A stretch of DNA of 64,000 bases from Cladobotryum mycophilum (GCA_036429605.1 CM071590.1:3286001-3350000); one strand, 5' to 3'; shown: positions 12,277 to 26,011, counted from the first letter of the stretch. Translations and numbers: made by a program. Notes: a model not told the origin generated them from the letters alone.

Positions 12277-12441
12277 TCATCTACAACACAGCGGGCAGCT
12301 CTCAGGAATGACAATGTAGCGTTCGTGTGGACCGTTGGCGCAACATTGTTGTCGAGTACCGTCAATAGACGTGCTACAGAAGTGTGCACCGGGATCTATG
12401 CAGGATGTATAGATGTAATAGTTTTTAGTGTAATCACACAT
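12277..12441 (-). CDS. Small Cys-rich conserved hypothetical protein (54 residues)
   Basis: A single open frame starting MCDYTKNYYIYTSC and ending PHERYIVIPESCPLC plus two residues. The spacing of seven Cys, the aromatic N-terminus and the PHERYIV...CPLC end resemble a family of short uncharacterised proteins that I associate with Sordariomycete genomes; this recognition is from memory and not verified. There is no signal peptide, so the product would be intracellular. The longer ORF extending upstream of this Met looks unlike protein and is probably untranslated. It is the only plausible coding sequence in a 12-kb region, and a downstream exon after CPLC cannot be excluded. Function unknown. 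Confidence 0.45.
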   Translation of the reverse strand: MCDYTKNYYIYTSCIDPGAHFCSTSIDGTRQQCCANGPHERYIVIPESCPLCCR

Positions 12442-14170
12442 GGTGAAGAGGGCCTCTGCTGCTGATATGTCTAGATATATATGGTCAGTATACTTGATTG
12501 GCAAGGTACGCCGGAAACATACTGACGTAGGAGTAGAAACCCAACAGCGGATTCTGACAGTGCCAGATATGACTCTGAACAAGCCAACCCCCCAGTACAG
12601 GGAAAGCTTGAAGTATGAAGAGGGCAAATAAGTTTTTGGGGGCTGTTATGGCACCCGTTACGGTATGCTTTTCCGAGGTAGCCGCGTGAAGATGTAGGAT
12701 CTGGTGGTTGGTTGTTGAGGCGGTTGTGGATATGCAGTGCTGAGAGCTGAAGCTACAAGATATAGTAGGTCTGATTATAGCAAACAGGATCACAAAGTAG
12801 ATTAATTCCCTTTGGGTAAAGATGAAGGTAAGCTAAAGAAAGAGTTCAGACCATTTGGTAGGGCTACCAGGTACTTTATGTATCACAGGTGGGCTGGCAA
12901 ACAGCTCTGGGTAGCTATAGTATAACCGGACGAGAGCATTGGTGATCGCTGGCCGAGAGGCCCTTGGACGCCGGTGCGGATGAGACCGTGCCATGGCCCA
13001 CCTCTGATGGCTTTTTTGGGGAAGGCGGCTTGTCACATCGTGATGGTGGAGGGGTGTCGATGGGGTGAGTAAAACACACAGACATCTCTTCAGAGAGAAG
13101 TCAATTGAACTATGACCGGGATCTTCCTCGCTTGCTCTGCCAGCCACCAAAGGCGCCCCGCACATGGGAAACGTATCCGGGATGTGCTCTTGGTCGAAAT
13201 GGGAATGATAGGAAATTCGGCTTTCGTGTGTCATTTGCCGGTAGTTACTCGGTAAGCATAGAAGGTGACGGAAAATATTCCGATGGAGGAGAAAGCCCTA
13301 CGCAGCTTGTGTTCAGGTCGCATGCTCACTTCTTCACAAAACGGACCCAGTTTCTGATGACGATTTGACGCCAGAATTACCAGTTGGGGGATGGGGAACG
13401 GCGTTGGACCAAATTGAGATCCCGACTGGTCTGGTCCATCAAGTGGCTTCAACTCTCAGCCGAACTCCCTAGCATGGCTACTAGAGATCTCGTCTGTCTC
13501 ACCCAATCTGTACGACCGACTCCGTACATATTTCCATGCAAGGGTGATGGAAAGTGTGTGTGTGCCTGCGTAATGGTGTCCAAAGAACGGGCACAACGTG
13601 GCACCATGGCATGAAATGGTGGTGGGGAGAGGATGAGGAGAGAGAGGGCCAACGTTGGAGTTCACAGTTCTGACCCATTGACATTGCCGCTGGACCGGTT
13701 TCTTTCTTTCCTCGACAGATAAGCGACAAGGCACAAGATGCGGGTGAGAGCATTGCATTGTCCAAGTGATACATACCTTGCAATTCATTCATTCATTCAT
13801 CAATGGAGACGCGGCAGAACGCTGCATACGTAAAGTGAGAGGCCAATGTACGACAGGGTAGCGCTCGGCCGGACTTTTTTTTTTGCGTGTATGATGTTTG
13901 TGAGATCGTGATGACAAGAAAAGAAGATGAAGTGTCTTTGGCTGAGGTCAGTAGCGCATTCATTGGGGAGGTACCTGCCCTAACCATGAAACTTGGAACT
14001 TGGCCCAGGGCTCTTTCTTTTCTCCATCCATCCATCCCTCCATGGACCTGCCAATTCTTCCGCGACATCCTCGGGTGGCTGATTGAAAAAACAAAAACAA
14101 AAAAAGATCCATGGATTGATGCATGAACGCCTAAAGCACTCTCCAAGCAGTTGTGCCACGCCATCGCCAT

Positions 14171-14207
14171 CTTACAGGGCTCTCTTACAGGGCTCTCTTA
14201 CAGGGCT
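14171..14207. repeat. 13-bp tandem repeat, about 2.9 copies
   Basis: Three consecutive copies of CTTACAGGGCTCT, the last truncated. Perfect between copies, hence recent; no coding context. Confidence 0.9.
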
Positions 14208-14790
14208 GCGTGCATCCATTAACCGGACCCATGATGAAATGGATGGATGCTTTGCCACCTACCATTGATGGGTAATGTTTTGAATGGGCTCCAAGGTTCC
14301 ATTCCATGCTACGACTGCAGTGAGGGGCACGCACCCTGTATTTCCGTCCCATTCACAGTTGCATTTCAGTTTTTCTCTCCCTCTCTCTCTCTCTCTCTCT
14401 CTTTTTTTTACGGAGCATCCTATTTTTATTTTTATTTACAGTGGAGTGAGAGTGAGCCTCTTTCGGCATCTCCACGTCCATCCCCTCCACAGTAGTGCAT
14501 CTTCGTGGAGACATGACGGCTTGAAATTAATCATTGCATCAATGCTACAGTAGCCCTACAGTCAGAGAGTACGAGTACTACGTTTTGGGGAATACTGTCT
14601 TGATTTTCCATTGTTGGACGGTTTGAAGTCGAAAACACCAAATTCGCCCTAATGTGGTGCACCGACCTCGGACTGATCAGGGCTGAAGCTGTCAGTCTGC
14701 AGGAGCCGTTGCCCTGTGCTTGTTATACGCGCGAAAGAAAGCTTGCCCAATGACTTGAGCTCATGACCAGCATTTGAAGATTACTACTAG

Positions 14791-14813
14791 TACTACTTAG
14801 GTACCTAGTAGTA
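14791..14813. repeat. Bulged palindrome around GGTACC
   Basis: TACTACTTAGG and CCTAGTAGTA pair across a GGTACC centre with a single bulged base. It belongs to the same TAGGTACCTA-type motif class as the element at 32408-32436. Confidence 0.75.
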
Positions 14814-17800
14814 TTACTTAGTAGTACACCTTCCTAGCAAGTAAGAGGTAGCTAAGGGGATGCAAGGAGGTGGAATAGCATGGGGAGGAGGAAGCAGGGA
14901 GGAGAAGGTAGGGAGAGAGAGCGGCAAAGAAGGGGGACATATCAACACAACAATTGCCGTTCCCCTCCTTGGTTCGGGGCACTTGGTTAAGGTGGCACGT
15001 TTCTGATCCTCTTCTCTCCCAACCAACCGTTCGAGGAGAAAGAGGCGGGGGAGGTAAGAAAGGGATGGGGTGTAACTCTGCCTTGGGGGGTAAAACTTGA
15101 AGCTTGGGGGGGGGGGGGCAGGGAGGAGTAGCTTGACAAGTCGGCAATAAAGGTTCCAATCAGCTTCCGTAGAGTTCAAGGGAGAGCTTTCGATCTGCTA
15201 GCCTTGCAAGATCAAGCCATTGACGTCCATTGAACGTGCATGATACACATGCATTAGTAGCCAACATGCCTCACTCCCTTAGTAACAACTACTTTTTATT
15301 TTTTTATTTTTTTTATCAAAGGCAACGGAGTGTGCCTTGGCATCAGCTGCTGCTGCTGAGCTGCTGCTGAGATGCAAGTTGTCATGTCATGTTTTAGCAT
15401 CTTCCGCAAAACGGAACTTTATGCGCCCTCCGGTTTGCAGTGTCAACTTGTGTGTGGTATTTTCCGGTTGTAAGATTACGTTTTTAGCAACACTTTTAAC
15501 ATTTTCCGTAATAATTTATGGGATAAATACTTTTTATCGGCACCTCTGAAAAAATGGATTAAATAAACAACCAGTGCGGCGTTGGCAAGTCGCCCGCATG
15601 AAGGCGGGTCGTCAATATTTTCTTCTAGTAACCTGTAGTTTGTCGAGTGACAGAACCGGTTTCCGCCAGATTGTGACGAGTTCATGCAGTTGCCATACGT
15701 CAGACTTGTCACAACTTCCGCTAGTGCGAATACCTGTTATATGGAGGGTATAGCAGTTGTACTTATCATGCCAGGAGTCAAGCAATCAAAACATGTGAAG
15801 AATGTGGTGCGCTTGAAGAATCCATATATATTCAATCAATACCCATCTTTTGTCGCAACTGTGGCTCCAGCGCAGCGGATAGCCACACCACTGCCCTCCA
15901 TGATACAATTGGTCGACATACCTAGTACCTAACCCCCGCAGGAAATGCCATCTCGTAAACTCGATTCGATGCGTACGAATTTATAATGCCAATCTAGGTA
16001 TTACGGCCGCTTTTTGATGGCTCCCAACAACTTGGATGCAGCCCTATAGGCTAGATCGTATAACGGACTTTTCAGTACCGCTGATGCAACCATATATGAC
16101 TGCAGAATCTGATGGAGGGTGTACTTTCACGGACGCCTATTCTTCGCCAAACCCCATGTACTTCTTTGGTCAGCTGTCATATTACAAGTATCAACCTGCC
16201 TGTTAGGAAGGCCCCAAAGCCCGTTTGTTCTCCGCACACAAGGCATTCGGGGCAAATAATTGCCGAAATGCTGAATTTAATTAAGTCTTAATTAACCTCG
16301 ATGCAGTGGAGAGGGATGGAATGTTTTCATAAGATTTTAAAGGCTGATTCAGTTGCATAGACATATACGTCTTTTCCTGGCCGTAAAGGAACGTCTGTGT
16401 GATGCTGTCTCATGGCCTCATACAACCTCAAAGTCAGGTGTATGTACCTACATCCTACCTGGCCGATGCACGTCCAGAAGTTTAAACTCACCCATGGATC
16501 ACTTGCATGCCAAAAGGGAATTGAAGTGATCCATCTCTCAATGTACGTACCGGAACAAAGTATCTTTCCGAGGGTCCAAGCACCCCACGATCGGCAAATC
16601 ATGGCCATGGCGCTCAATAAATGGGTCTTCGCCCTTTTCTTTGTGTGTACCTATTTGTAGTATTTACATTATTCCGTATTTCAGAGGTACCTGAGTAACT
16701 TCCCATGAAGTCTGTATGAGAACTGCCTACCTTGTGCCGTGACTGGGACGGGAATGAATTGTACCAATGCTTCTACTGTACCTTGGTACCTAAACTTAGT
16801 GCTACTAGTAGGGCACCCGACACTTCCACAGCCGCCCTGTGGCAACTGCCATGTTTCAACCTGCAGCAGCTTCCAGTCAGCCTCATTTTTCAAACAAACC
16901 AACCTCCATCTCCAACTCCAACACAACAATGCCTTCACACTGCATCCCTGTCCTGCACTCCATAAAAATCATGGTCCAGTCTCCCCAAAATTCTGACTCA
17001 TATATACGAGACGCATTTGCCGAAACCCACTGACCGACAATTTGACTCTTTGGCGCGGAATCCCTGCTCTCCGGTCTGCAGGTACAGACATTCCCCATCG
17101 ACGAGTAACACGAATACAACCTCGCCGACTCGTCTCATGCGCGTCATTGCGTACAAAACACTACCTCAGAGGTCACCTGCCTTGCAAATCCGTCCAGGAC
17201 CCATCCGCTTCTGCCTATTTTGAGAAAGAAAATCCTATTTCCATGACTGAGATTGGCTCCGAGACATATCCACTGTCAAATCTAAGACGAGTTCCACGTT
17301 TCGGGGCCACCGTCTCTCGAGACATTCTGCTGATACCCAGACGATAAGCTAAGGCGTCTCACCGGCCCTGGTAGATTATAACTCCTTGAAAAGCCGTGAA
17401 CACCTCGGCTGAAACTTTTGGCAGTGTCATTGCTCCGTCCTCCGTCCCTACAATAGAGGTAATTGCATCGCCCTTCAGATGACGGGGCAGATCTGCGCGC
17501 CGTAAGTCCTATCCCTTATTTAGTTTCATGGATTTATCACTTATCTCCATTTAGCTCTGCACTGCTAACCGCCAGATCTAGAAGGGAAGAAAAGAAAAAC
17601 ACATTATACATGCATACTAAGCATATTATTTGGGCCGAGCTCCAACTGCGCCGTACGCCCTGTAGAACCATGCTGTGTGTGAGAGGCAAGTTCCGCACCG
17701 CAATATCGACAAGAGTCAGAACCCCCACCCTGGCGGCCGACAGACAGCCAACGACACAATAACTGCGTGAGACATGATTTCCCTTTTGGCAAGAATCTCG

Positions 17801-20800
17801 ATACTGGGCTCGGAAACCCACGCAATATCTCCGCCATCGGCGGCTAAGGCAATTCGCTTGTACAAGGCAACCTGCTTGTTTTGTCCTACAACAGCGTACA
17901 CTCATGCGCGATGCAGCAGCCTCTGTTTCCATTGATTGATGCCGGCACGCTAGCAAGGAGTATCGCCGACTTGCTCAGTTATTGCGTTATTGTTTCTCGG
18001 TCCGTTGTTACCAATCTTTCAAAGGGAATTACACATTGAGTATAGGCTGATTCGACGCTAATATTCGGGGATGCAAAATTTTGATCCGTCCCAATGATCA
18101 TCAACGAAGAGGACTAGGGCTCAGGGGTGGGCACGTAATCTGTAAAAATAACATGACCTTCACAGTACCTAAAGAATATCTCAAAGAGGTAGCTGGCTAC
18201 TTACCTGGAGTGGGAGACCTTGATTGCTATAGCCGATGCTACCAAGAGTGCGTCAGTGGACCTTGTCGCTTTTCCCTCTCTTTCTTTCTCTCTCCCTCTC
18301 TCTCCATTCACGCCCCCTCTTCATGACGTGGGATCTGTTATTAATGAATAGACCATCCGTGGCTGCCGTCGCCCTTGTTCCAATCTGAACCTCTTTGACA
18401 GGGTCTCAGTCGTCTTGTTGCCGTTTTGTGGCGCCTTGCATTAAAGGACGTTAATTCGCTCTTGCTAACGGTCTTTCCCCACATAGGACCCTTGGAAGTA
18501 TTGGAAATGTCGGAATGTGCATAGTCGCCGCATGCACAAGTTCAAAATCAGGTTGGGCACCCCTACTTAAGCGAACTCTGGACATGGATATGGATCGACC
18601 CCTCTTTTGGAGACCGGGCGATTTCCCATGTTGGATGGGCTAGAGCAGAGTCTCATTGGCGACTGTACATAGGCACACCCAAAGTAGGGAGAAAAGAAAA
18701 CCAGCTGATCTCTCGGGGTCTAATTACACGCTGCCCCCAGACATGCATCACGGTTTCGGTACCATAATATGGAGTCGGGAACGCCTGCCTCGAATCAGAA
18801 ACGTCTGATCTCTGTGTTTTAACTCAAAAATAGGCATCAACACCCCTGGGAGTGGTATCATAGGAAGCCAGTGTCTGGGATCCCAGGACAAAGGACGAAC
18901 ATGCGTCCACTAATTAGAGGGCATGCATACGAGTTCTACTGAGCCAGCGCTCATTCGTCTGGATTACGCTCAGGTTTTCTGGCTTGAAAGTTTATAAGTG
19001 GAGCGCGATGTAATGCAGAAGGTGATCCGGAACGGTACGTGGGCATGCGATAATCTACGAGCGCTGAGGGCTCGCCCACGACGGTGAGTTCGATTGCAAC
19101 TCATACGCAATGAAGGCACTCATGAACATTCTATCGCGGCGCAAATGGGATACATTGACCAACAGTGGTCTCTTGTGAGATGCAAAGCAACTTCTAGCTC
19201 GACTTTGATCCGACCGTATAATTGACGCAGCTGATTTCTTTCAAAATGCTCTCCCCTTGAGACATCACAAAGATGGGGTCTCGTCACTAGTTAGCTGTAT
19301 TGCGTAAACCGGATCGATGGCTTGAGGAGCACATCTTCCAGGGCTGATCTACGGGGCTTCGACAGATGCAAGCAGGACAACTGACGTGGTACGGCAGGAT
19401 TGGCACCAAATCCAACTGGGTTATCCGAGCCACTGCAGACAACATGGCTGTCTTCTCTGGGGAAGTCGCTGCCAAGGAACTGCAGGGTTTAGTCATGTTG
19501 GCGAATTGACGGCCATCATCGGTGTGACAGCCACTATACGGTGTGACTGAGAGTGCTTGAGGTGCGCCATCCCTGGCTTGCCGCCGACTTACTCAGTTGA
19601 AGGTAAACAGCTGAGCAAAGGCATACCCCAACACAAACCGAACTGCATAAAGCATGCTGCGTCATGCGACAGCTGTCTCACTCCAGGTGCTCTAGAGTGA
19701 GTAGATATTGACAAAAGTACAACTTAATGATTAGGATTATAACACAAGACTACCTTGAGATATGGAACCTGAAGCAGGCGGATGTGCCATCAAGGCAACC
19801 CTAGAGCTCGTATAAGGATGGGTTGACTTTCTACTGTAGCCAGACAAGCATGCCTGTTGCCAAGGCATGGCTATGTCCAGAGAAAATCGAAACGCTAATG
19901 CCAATGCGATGATGCTCGTGGCTTGTGATTATATCTTAATCATCGTGACGAAATGTCTAGTTACAGAATGAGACATGACTGGGCTATGACTAGTTCTTTG
20001 GGAAATTTGGCTAAGTGTAGTCTAGAGTAATATTAGGATGTCCTATAGGTATAGGTCTTCCTGTGATAGAGGTGGGCGAAGAACGAAAACCAGGCATCTT
20101 TGTCCCACCAAGGAGTCTCCAGCTACAAATGTTCATTTAGTCGGGAGAGTCAGAACATAATAATCGTGCCGGCTATACATACATGCCTGAACGACGACGT
20201 AGATGTACGACCATGTAAGATGTAAATCCAAATTGAATGATCAGCATGTTGAAGCCAATTCAATGCCAGAGACGTTTCTTCTGGGATGTATGCAAGGCAG
20301 TTAAAGATCTAAGAATATAATTTGACGGTGGCGTTGAGCGGCGTGAAATTCAATCTTCATTCTTGTCTGAAGAGCAGCCCCTCCACCACTGATAATTGTG
20401 TCACTAGCCACACCTGTGGCGCCGCAGCATTCATGTAGTAGGGACCAAGCATAGCCTCATCCTCCTCGGCTATGATTGGCTTGGGTGCACGTGGCACTTC
20501 ATCGCGATTCGCCAGACTGTCCCAGAGCTCTAGCTCCGCGCTTCGGATGACGAACAGCCTTGCTCTGCTCCATCAAACGCATCTTGTACACCCCGCTGAT
20601 AAATATTTCTGCTTATCAGAGACACATCGTCATTCACATGCTAGATACCATCGTCAAATCGCTAATCGAGTTTTAGCGAGTCCAACTTCGACACCGTTTC
20701 GCTCGCAACTGGACTGCGCCGTCGAGGAGGTTTTTAGATAAACCTTACCCCGCGACGTTGATTTGGTGGGCCTGAATACTACGCCACACAAGGTACCGTC

Positions 20801-20812
20801 GAGGGCTGGAGG

Positions 20813-23800
20813 ATGTCTAGTACCTCACCCAGGGCTGTGAGATTCTCTGGCGACAAAGAGGAACAGCCTGTTGTCGAGAAAACTCAGGACAAGAAGCCGG
20901 ACATGAGTGCTGCCGAGGACGAGGACTCGTCGCCCGAGTCAAACGGCGGCGACCCTCCCTCCGCCGAGCGTCAGGAGGAGCTGGGGTCGCTCAACAGATA
21001 TGCAGAGGGATCAACCCATACCGGCTCCGTGACATCACTTGGAACAGGCGGTCACGTTAATGGCGGGCCTCCCAAGACTCAACGGCCCAGTGGAGGAGAA
21101 GGAGAGGCGCCGTACCTCCAGCGACCCATGGGACCCATCCGAACGCCGTCCAATACCTACAACCCGTCAACTTCTAGAAAGCCTACTACCGTCCAAGCGC
21201 CACACACATACGCAGAGCAAGGTCGATCATCGTCGAAAACGCGAACGCGGCAGAGCGACCGCTTCAGAGCACAGGAACGAGCATACGTACAAAAACTTCG
21301 ACAAGACTATGGTGGCGAATATTTCACCTCATACCAGGGCATCAACGGGAACGATACGGACTCCGAGGGCGAGACGCCTTCATCCGAAGGGCCCTTTGAT
21401 GATCGCCTCGATCAAGAGACAATCATGTTTTATGGAAACGATGACCTGCAGCCGACCGAAGAAGACGTGAAGGACCCCGAGAGCCGGGAGAGGCTTGAGT
21501 GGCATGGCATGCTGGAGGCTGTCTTGACTGGAGATGTGGTTCGACAAGAAAAGAAGCGCTTGATCAGCTCAACGGACCAGAATGCGAACAAGGCGGCTTA
21601 CAAGACTGAGTTGTGGCTCGAGCTTCGCGCCGAAACATGCGGTAGACGTACCCCGGTGCAGAGGCGTATGATTGAGGAGTCTCGTTCAACCGTGGACCGC
21701 CTGATTGACGAAATTATCAATTTCGAAGTCAAGGGAGAGTCCGAGGCTGGAAAGCCGCACAACGAACAGGTGAAGGACGTTGTCAGGAAGATTGAGAAAC
21801 TGGAAAGCCTCTACCCGTCATGGCAGGGGCTTACGGCAGAGCACAAAACTGCTGATTCGCCCTTATTTCACGAGGCTTACCAGGCAATCATGTGCTGGTA
21901 CAATACTAATGAGATGATCAACACCGAGCTTGCAATCCTAAAGAAATGGGTGGGGAATGACGATTTGGATTTCTCTCGCACAAAGCAGAGATCACCGGCG
22001 GTCGAGGGAATGACCACTGACGAGACTACTTTTCTGGATCGATTGATGAAGGAGGACGGTCTTCAGTCTCTCTACAACGATAAAGCAAAGCCAACGCTGA
22101 GGGGAAAGCTGATTCAGAGAGGAATGCTTCGCCCTATATCATCCGTTATCAACAAAGCCAAAGAAACATTGATACACAATTCCGCGCCCTTTCAGAAACG
22201 TCATTTACCACCGTATCTAGATGAACTTTTGACCCTGATCAGTTTCCCATCTCGTCTTATTGAGGAGATTACCAAAACGCGTCTAGAATACGCTAGGAGG
22301 GTTAAAGAGACCGCCCAGCAAAGCCCGTTGATGCAAGATCAAATGATATCTCAGTTCCAGTTACTCCTGAAGTTTGCCATTAGGATCAAGATGGAATACC
22401 TGTCCATTGAGCGACCAGAGCCTGGCTGGGATTTGCCGCCGTGTATTGACGAATCCTTTGACCAGGTGGTTCTGGAGGCCTTGAAATACTACTTCAAGAT
22501 GCTCAATTGGAAGCTGAGCGGGAACAAGAATACGTTTAAAGAAGCCGAGCTGTTGTTCCAGGAATGGGACTTTGCCAACGATATCGGTAGGCACCTCCAG
22601 CACGGTCACATTGAGGTAGCCGAGCAGTTCAGCTCCCTCACTTTCAAGGCTCTCAATCGTCTGAGCCAGACGTTTGAGAAGGAACTGCTAGTGAAACCCA
22701 AGGAGAGTCCGGCAGAGATGAGCAAACGATACAAGGCGTGCCTAGACTCTGTTCGTGTCCGCCAGAGGATGCTTCAGCGATTCTCCAGAATGTTAAGTGA
22801 TAACTATGAGCATGCTTGCGAATTTAGTATTTCGCTCCCGCCCGACGAGACGCAAAAGTTCTACGATCAGCTCGTTGCATCTGGCCATTTCCAAGTAGAC
22901 ACTGGCGGCCTCTATGAGAAGTTGGGGATATACATTCTTGCATCACACCAACTTCGTGAAAGGCTAGATGATATCCAAGCAATGATGGCCGTTACCACTG
23001 GGGAGCGGTTTTCGGAGGACAGCGCCGATCACTACTTGCTGCTTCTCCGTCCCGAGGATCCTCTCGCTTGGTTCGGAGAGGTGGTGCCTGTGGCACTCGG
23101 GGAGCAGAACACCGACATGAAGCGCGGCCAACTTCGACTTTGCGCTACAGGATCAGAGGCTCTTCCTAATGCTCAAAAGGTGTTTCTGGATGCCATTGAT
23201 ATGCATATTGATCTCCTGCAGGAATCAAGGTCCAACATTCATAAGGTGAATATGAGACTGATGGAAATTCGAAGGGTGGCTTATAAACTGTCCAATACTT
23301 TCATGGACAGTGTCGAAGTCATCAGAAAACAGACCGAGGGGAAGGATTGCCAAGAGCTCATTCAAACCTGCTTCGTTTTCGCCACCGAGTTTGGTCAACG
23401 TTCGCTTCTCTACATGGACACCAACAGGCGCCAAATGAACAATTTGAAGCTGACAAAACTAGCACTGGACTGGGTCAGCTTCATTTGTGATGACTGCATA
23501 GCGTCGGATCGCAGAACCTTTCGGTGGGCTGTTCTTGCGCTAGAATTCACCATGGGTATGACGCGAGGGAGGCACATTCTTGCGTTGGGCGAAAACGAGT
23601 ATGAACAAATCCGGGCCAAGGTTGGTGGCTGCATGTCAATTTTGATCTCGCACTTTGATATCATGGGAGCAAGATCCAATCTGGCTGCTCAGGCGGAAAA
23701 GGAAAAGATTGAGGCCTTGGTAGGGCAGTTTAGGAAGGACAAGAACAAGATGCTTGATGATGACGAAGCCTCTCGGTGCATCACGGAGCAGCGCATAGAG

Positions 23801-24939
23801 ATGTTAGAGCATGTGGACGCATTCAGACAAGAAAGGGAAGCAGAACGCCGAGCTCTAGGTCGTGTCCTAGAAACCAATAACGAAGCCGACCGATCGCTGG
23901 CTTACCTCTCATCCTCGGCATCAAACATCACAATGAGGTGGCAGCAGGGACAGTTTGTTGGCGGTGGCACATTTGGTAATGTTTACGTGGCGATGGATCT
24001 GGATTCGGGCCAGTTGATGGCGGTCAAGGAGATTCGACTGCAGGACCCCAAGTTGATCCCCACCATTGCCGAGCAAATCAGGGAGGAAATGGGTGTCTTG
24101 GAGCTCTTGGATCACCCAAACGTCGTTTCATACCACGGCATTGAAGTTCACCGAGACCGGGTTTACATATTCATGGAGTTTTGCTCCGGAGGATCACTGG
24201 CAAACTTGTTGGAGCATGGGCGCATTGAAGATGAGCAAGTCATTATGGTTTATGCCCTCCAGTTGCTTGAAGGTCTTGTCTATCTGCATGAGAGCGGGAT
24301 TGCTCATCGAGACATCAAACCAGAGAGTAAGTTATCCCCTTTTGTCACTCACCGATGCAAAGTGTGTCATGCTAACATGGAAAATTAACAGATATTTTGC
24401 TTGACCACAACGGCATTATCAAATACGTCGATTTTGGCGCTGCCAAGGTCATTGCTAGGCAGGGTCGCACAATGGCGGCCGACCTTCATGCTACAAAGGC
24501 AAACAAGTCAATGACGGGAACACCCATGTATATGTCGCCTGAGGTAATCAAGGGAGAGAACCCCGGTAAGGCCGGAGCGGTCGATATCTGGTCATTGGGA
24601 TGTGTAATTCTCGAAATGGCGACAGGAAGACGGCCATGGGCGAACCTCGACAACGAATGGGCCATTATGTACAACATTGCGCAGGGAAACCCACCGCCGC
24701 TACCCACGCCCGAACAACTCAGCGAGCAAGGTGTCGACTTTTTGATGCGATGCTTTGCGTTTGAACCCAAGGAGAGAGCGACGGCTGTGGAACTATTGCA
24801 GCACGAATGGATCATGACGATAAGGAGTCAGGTGGTTGAACCAGCGACGCCAAGTGATAACGGCGTGTCCGCTCAGTCACCATTTGCGACGGCAGCCAGA
24901 GGCAGCATTAGCATTGGCGGACAAGACGGCTACTACTAG
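20813..24939 (+). CDS. SSK2: MAP kinase kinase kinase of the HOG/osmosensing pathway (Ssk2/Ssk22, SskB, OS-4)
   Basis: Two exons, 20813-24326 and 24392-24939, give 1353 residues, close to the usual size of fungal Ssk2/Wis4-type kinases. The long N-terminal part includes an acidic, disordered first 220 residues and a mainly helical regulatory region that normally binds the Ssk1 response regulator. The C-terminal Ser/Thr kinase domain starts near residue 1045: glycine loop GGGTFGNV (1050-1057), ATP-anchoring Lys 1072 in AVKEI, catalytic Asp 1167 in HRDIKPEN (split by the intron between E and N), Asp 1185 in DFG, and a GTPMYMSPE activation-segment end. The protein would phosphorylate the Pbs2-type MAPKK in the cytoplasm under osmotic or fungicide stress. 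Key residues are all present, so it should be active. The intron position inside HRDIKPEN supports the gene model. Confidence 0.95.
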
Positions 24940-26011
24940 CGATATGTGGACAAAGGAAAAACAGAGGCGTATGCTACGAATATATGACAAGGAAATATGA
25001 AGGCATATGGATGAATGGCTTAATGGATATGACTTTTTGGGATCGAAATGCTACAAAGGAAACTCGTGAGAAGAAAGAGGCGCTTGTTTTTTCTTTCTTT
25101 TTTTCTCTTTTACAATGATACCAAACAAAGAAAGAAGCAAAGTGCGCGCCGCCATGTATACAATGAGATGGTTTATAATGAAGGGTTGGGCTGTCTGAAT
25201 ACTTTGAGAGGAAAGATGTACAAAAGCTGTTTACGTTTGAATCGAAAGAATACATATATTCAAGTCATTATGATGACGACGACGATGATGATGAATACAT
25301 ACATGAATATCCACATCTAAGGCGGTCTTTGAACCGAGGTGAAAGAAGGGTGGTGACATATGTTCCTGGTCGGCCTATAGCAAGTCAACACATGTCCATA
25401 GTAAGAGACAAAAGCAGCGTCCATCTACATGTCAGTGATTCGTGTTTTGGATAGGGCTTGTAATGCAGGCTTATGTTGGAATGGCATGTTTATACGGAGT
25501 ATGTTTCATGATGGACATTCTGCCGCTTCCGTTCCAGCGGGCTTTATTAGAGGGGCTTATTCATACGGCGGCTGCCGGGCGATACCCCGCGTGGGAGCTC
25601 CCCGCCAGACTTGCGGCGTGTTCCGGGGCCTCCCATCCTCAATGGGCGGTGGCGATTTGAATTGCCAACGAAACAGCGCGCATCACCAGCTGAAAGGGGG
25701 AGGAGAAAGGAGGGGGGCGTGTGTATGGATGGATGGATGGATGGGTGAGCATTTTGGGTAGATAAAACGGAGCATCATTCTCGTCTTGTCTTTTTCTTTC
25801 CCCTTCTTTCTTTCTTTCCCTTCTTCTTTTCTCCCGGGCTTTGGCTCCACTACTCTTATCACATCATCATTCATTCATTCATTAACAAGTTTCAAACTCT
25901 TATCAATTGGAATTGGAAACATTTCATACCAACTCCCGGGCATAGTAGAACGTATAGTGAAGCCAAACAAACAGAAACAGAAACAGAAACAGAAAAAGGG
26001 AACACCCAACA
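24940..26011. other. Intergenic region
   Basis: 3' flank of the MAPKKK and promoter of the cytidine deaminase. It holds a GATGAC/ATG trinucleotide-rich stretch (about 25270-25300), a TACGGAGTA motif (25493-25501), a GGAT repeat (about 25725-25743), and an ACAGAA repeat (about 25967-25995) directly before the deaminase start. No supported gene. Confidence 0.6.

Larger units (their letters stand above)
12442..20812. other. Gene desert upstream of the MAPKKK
   Basis: More than 8 kb with no ORF above about 140 codons and none with a recognisable domain. I saw no transposase, reverse transcriptase, terminal repeats or clear tRNA/5S sequence. Features seen: a 13-bp tandem repeat (14171-14207), a CT tract (about 14380-14402), a bulged palindrome centred on GGTACC (14791-14813), a run of 12 G (about 15106-15117), and many GTACCT-type motifs (about 16550-16800). 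The last few hundred bases must include the MAPKKK promoter and leader. The rest may hold decayed sequence, non-coding transcripts or small genes that cannot be seen by eye. Confidence 0.5.

Noticed and set aside
17463..17956. Overlapping ORFs of 99-139 codons on both strands in the desert
   Set aside because: Mutually antisense, no domain, no splice-linked extension; consistent with chance.
18080..18330. Possible U1 snRNA or 5S rRNA fragment: TACTTACCTGGAGTGGGAGACC near 18200-18221
   Set aside because: The first bases resemble the U1 5' end and the TGGGAGACC part recalls 5S rRNA, but I find neither the U1 loop and Sm-site sequences nor the rest of a 5S gene. A cmscan search would decide.
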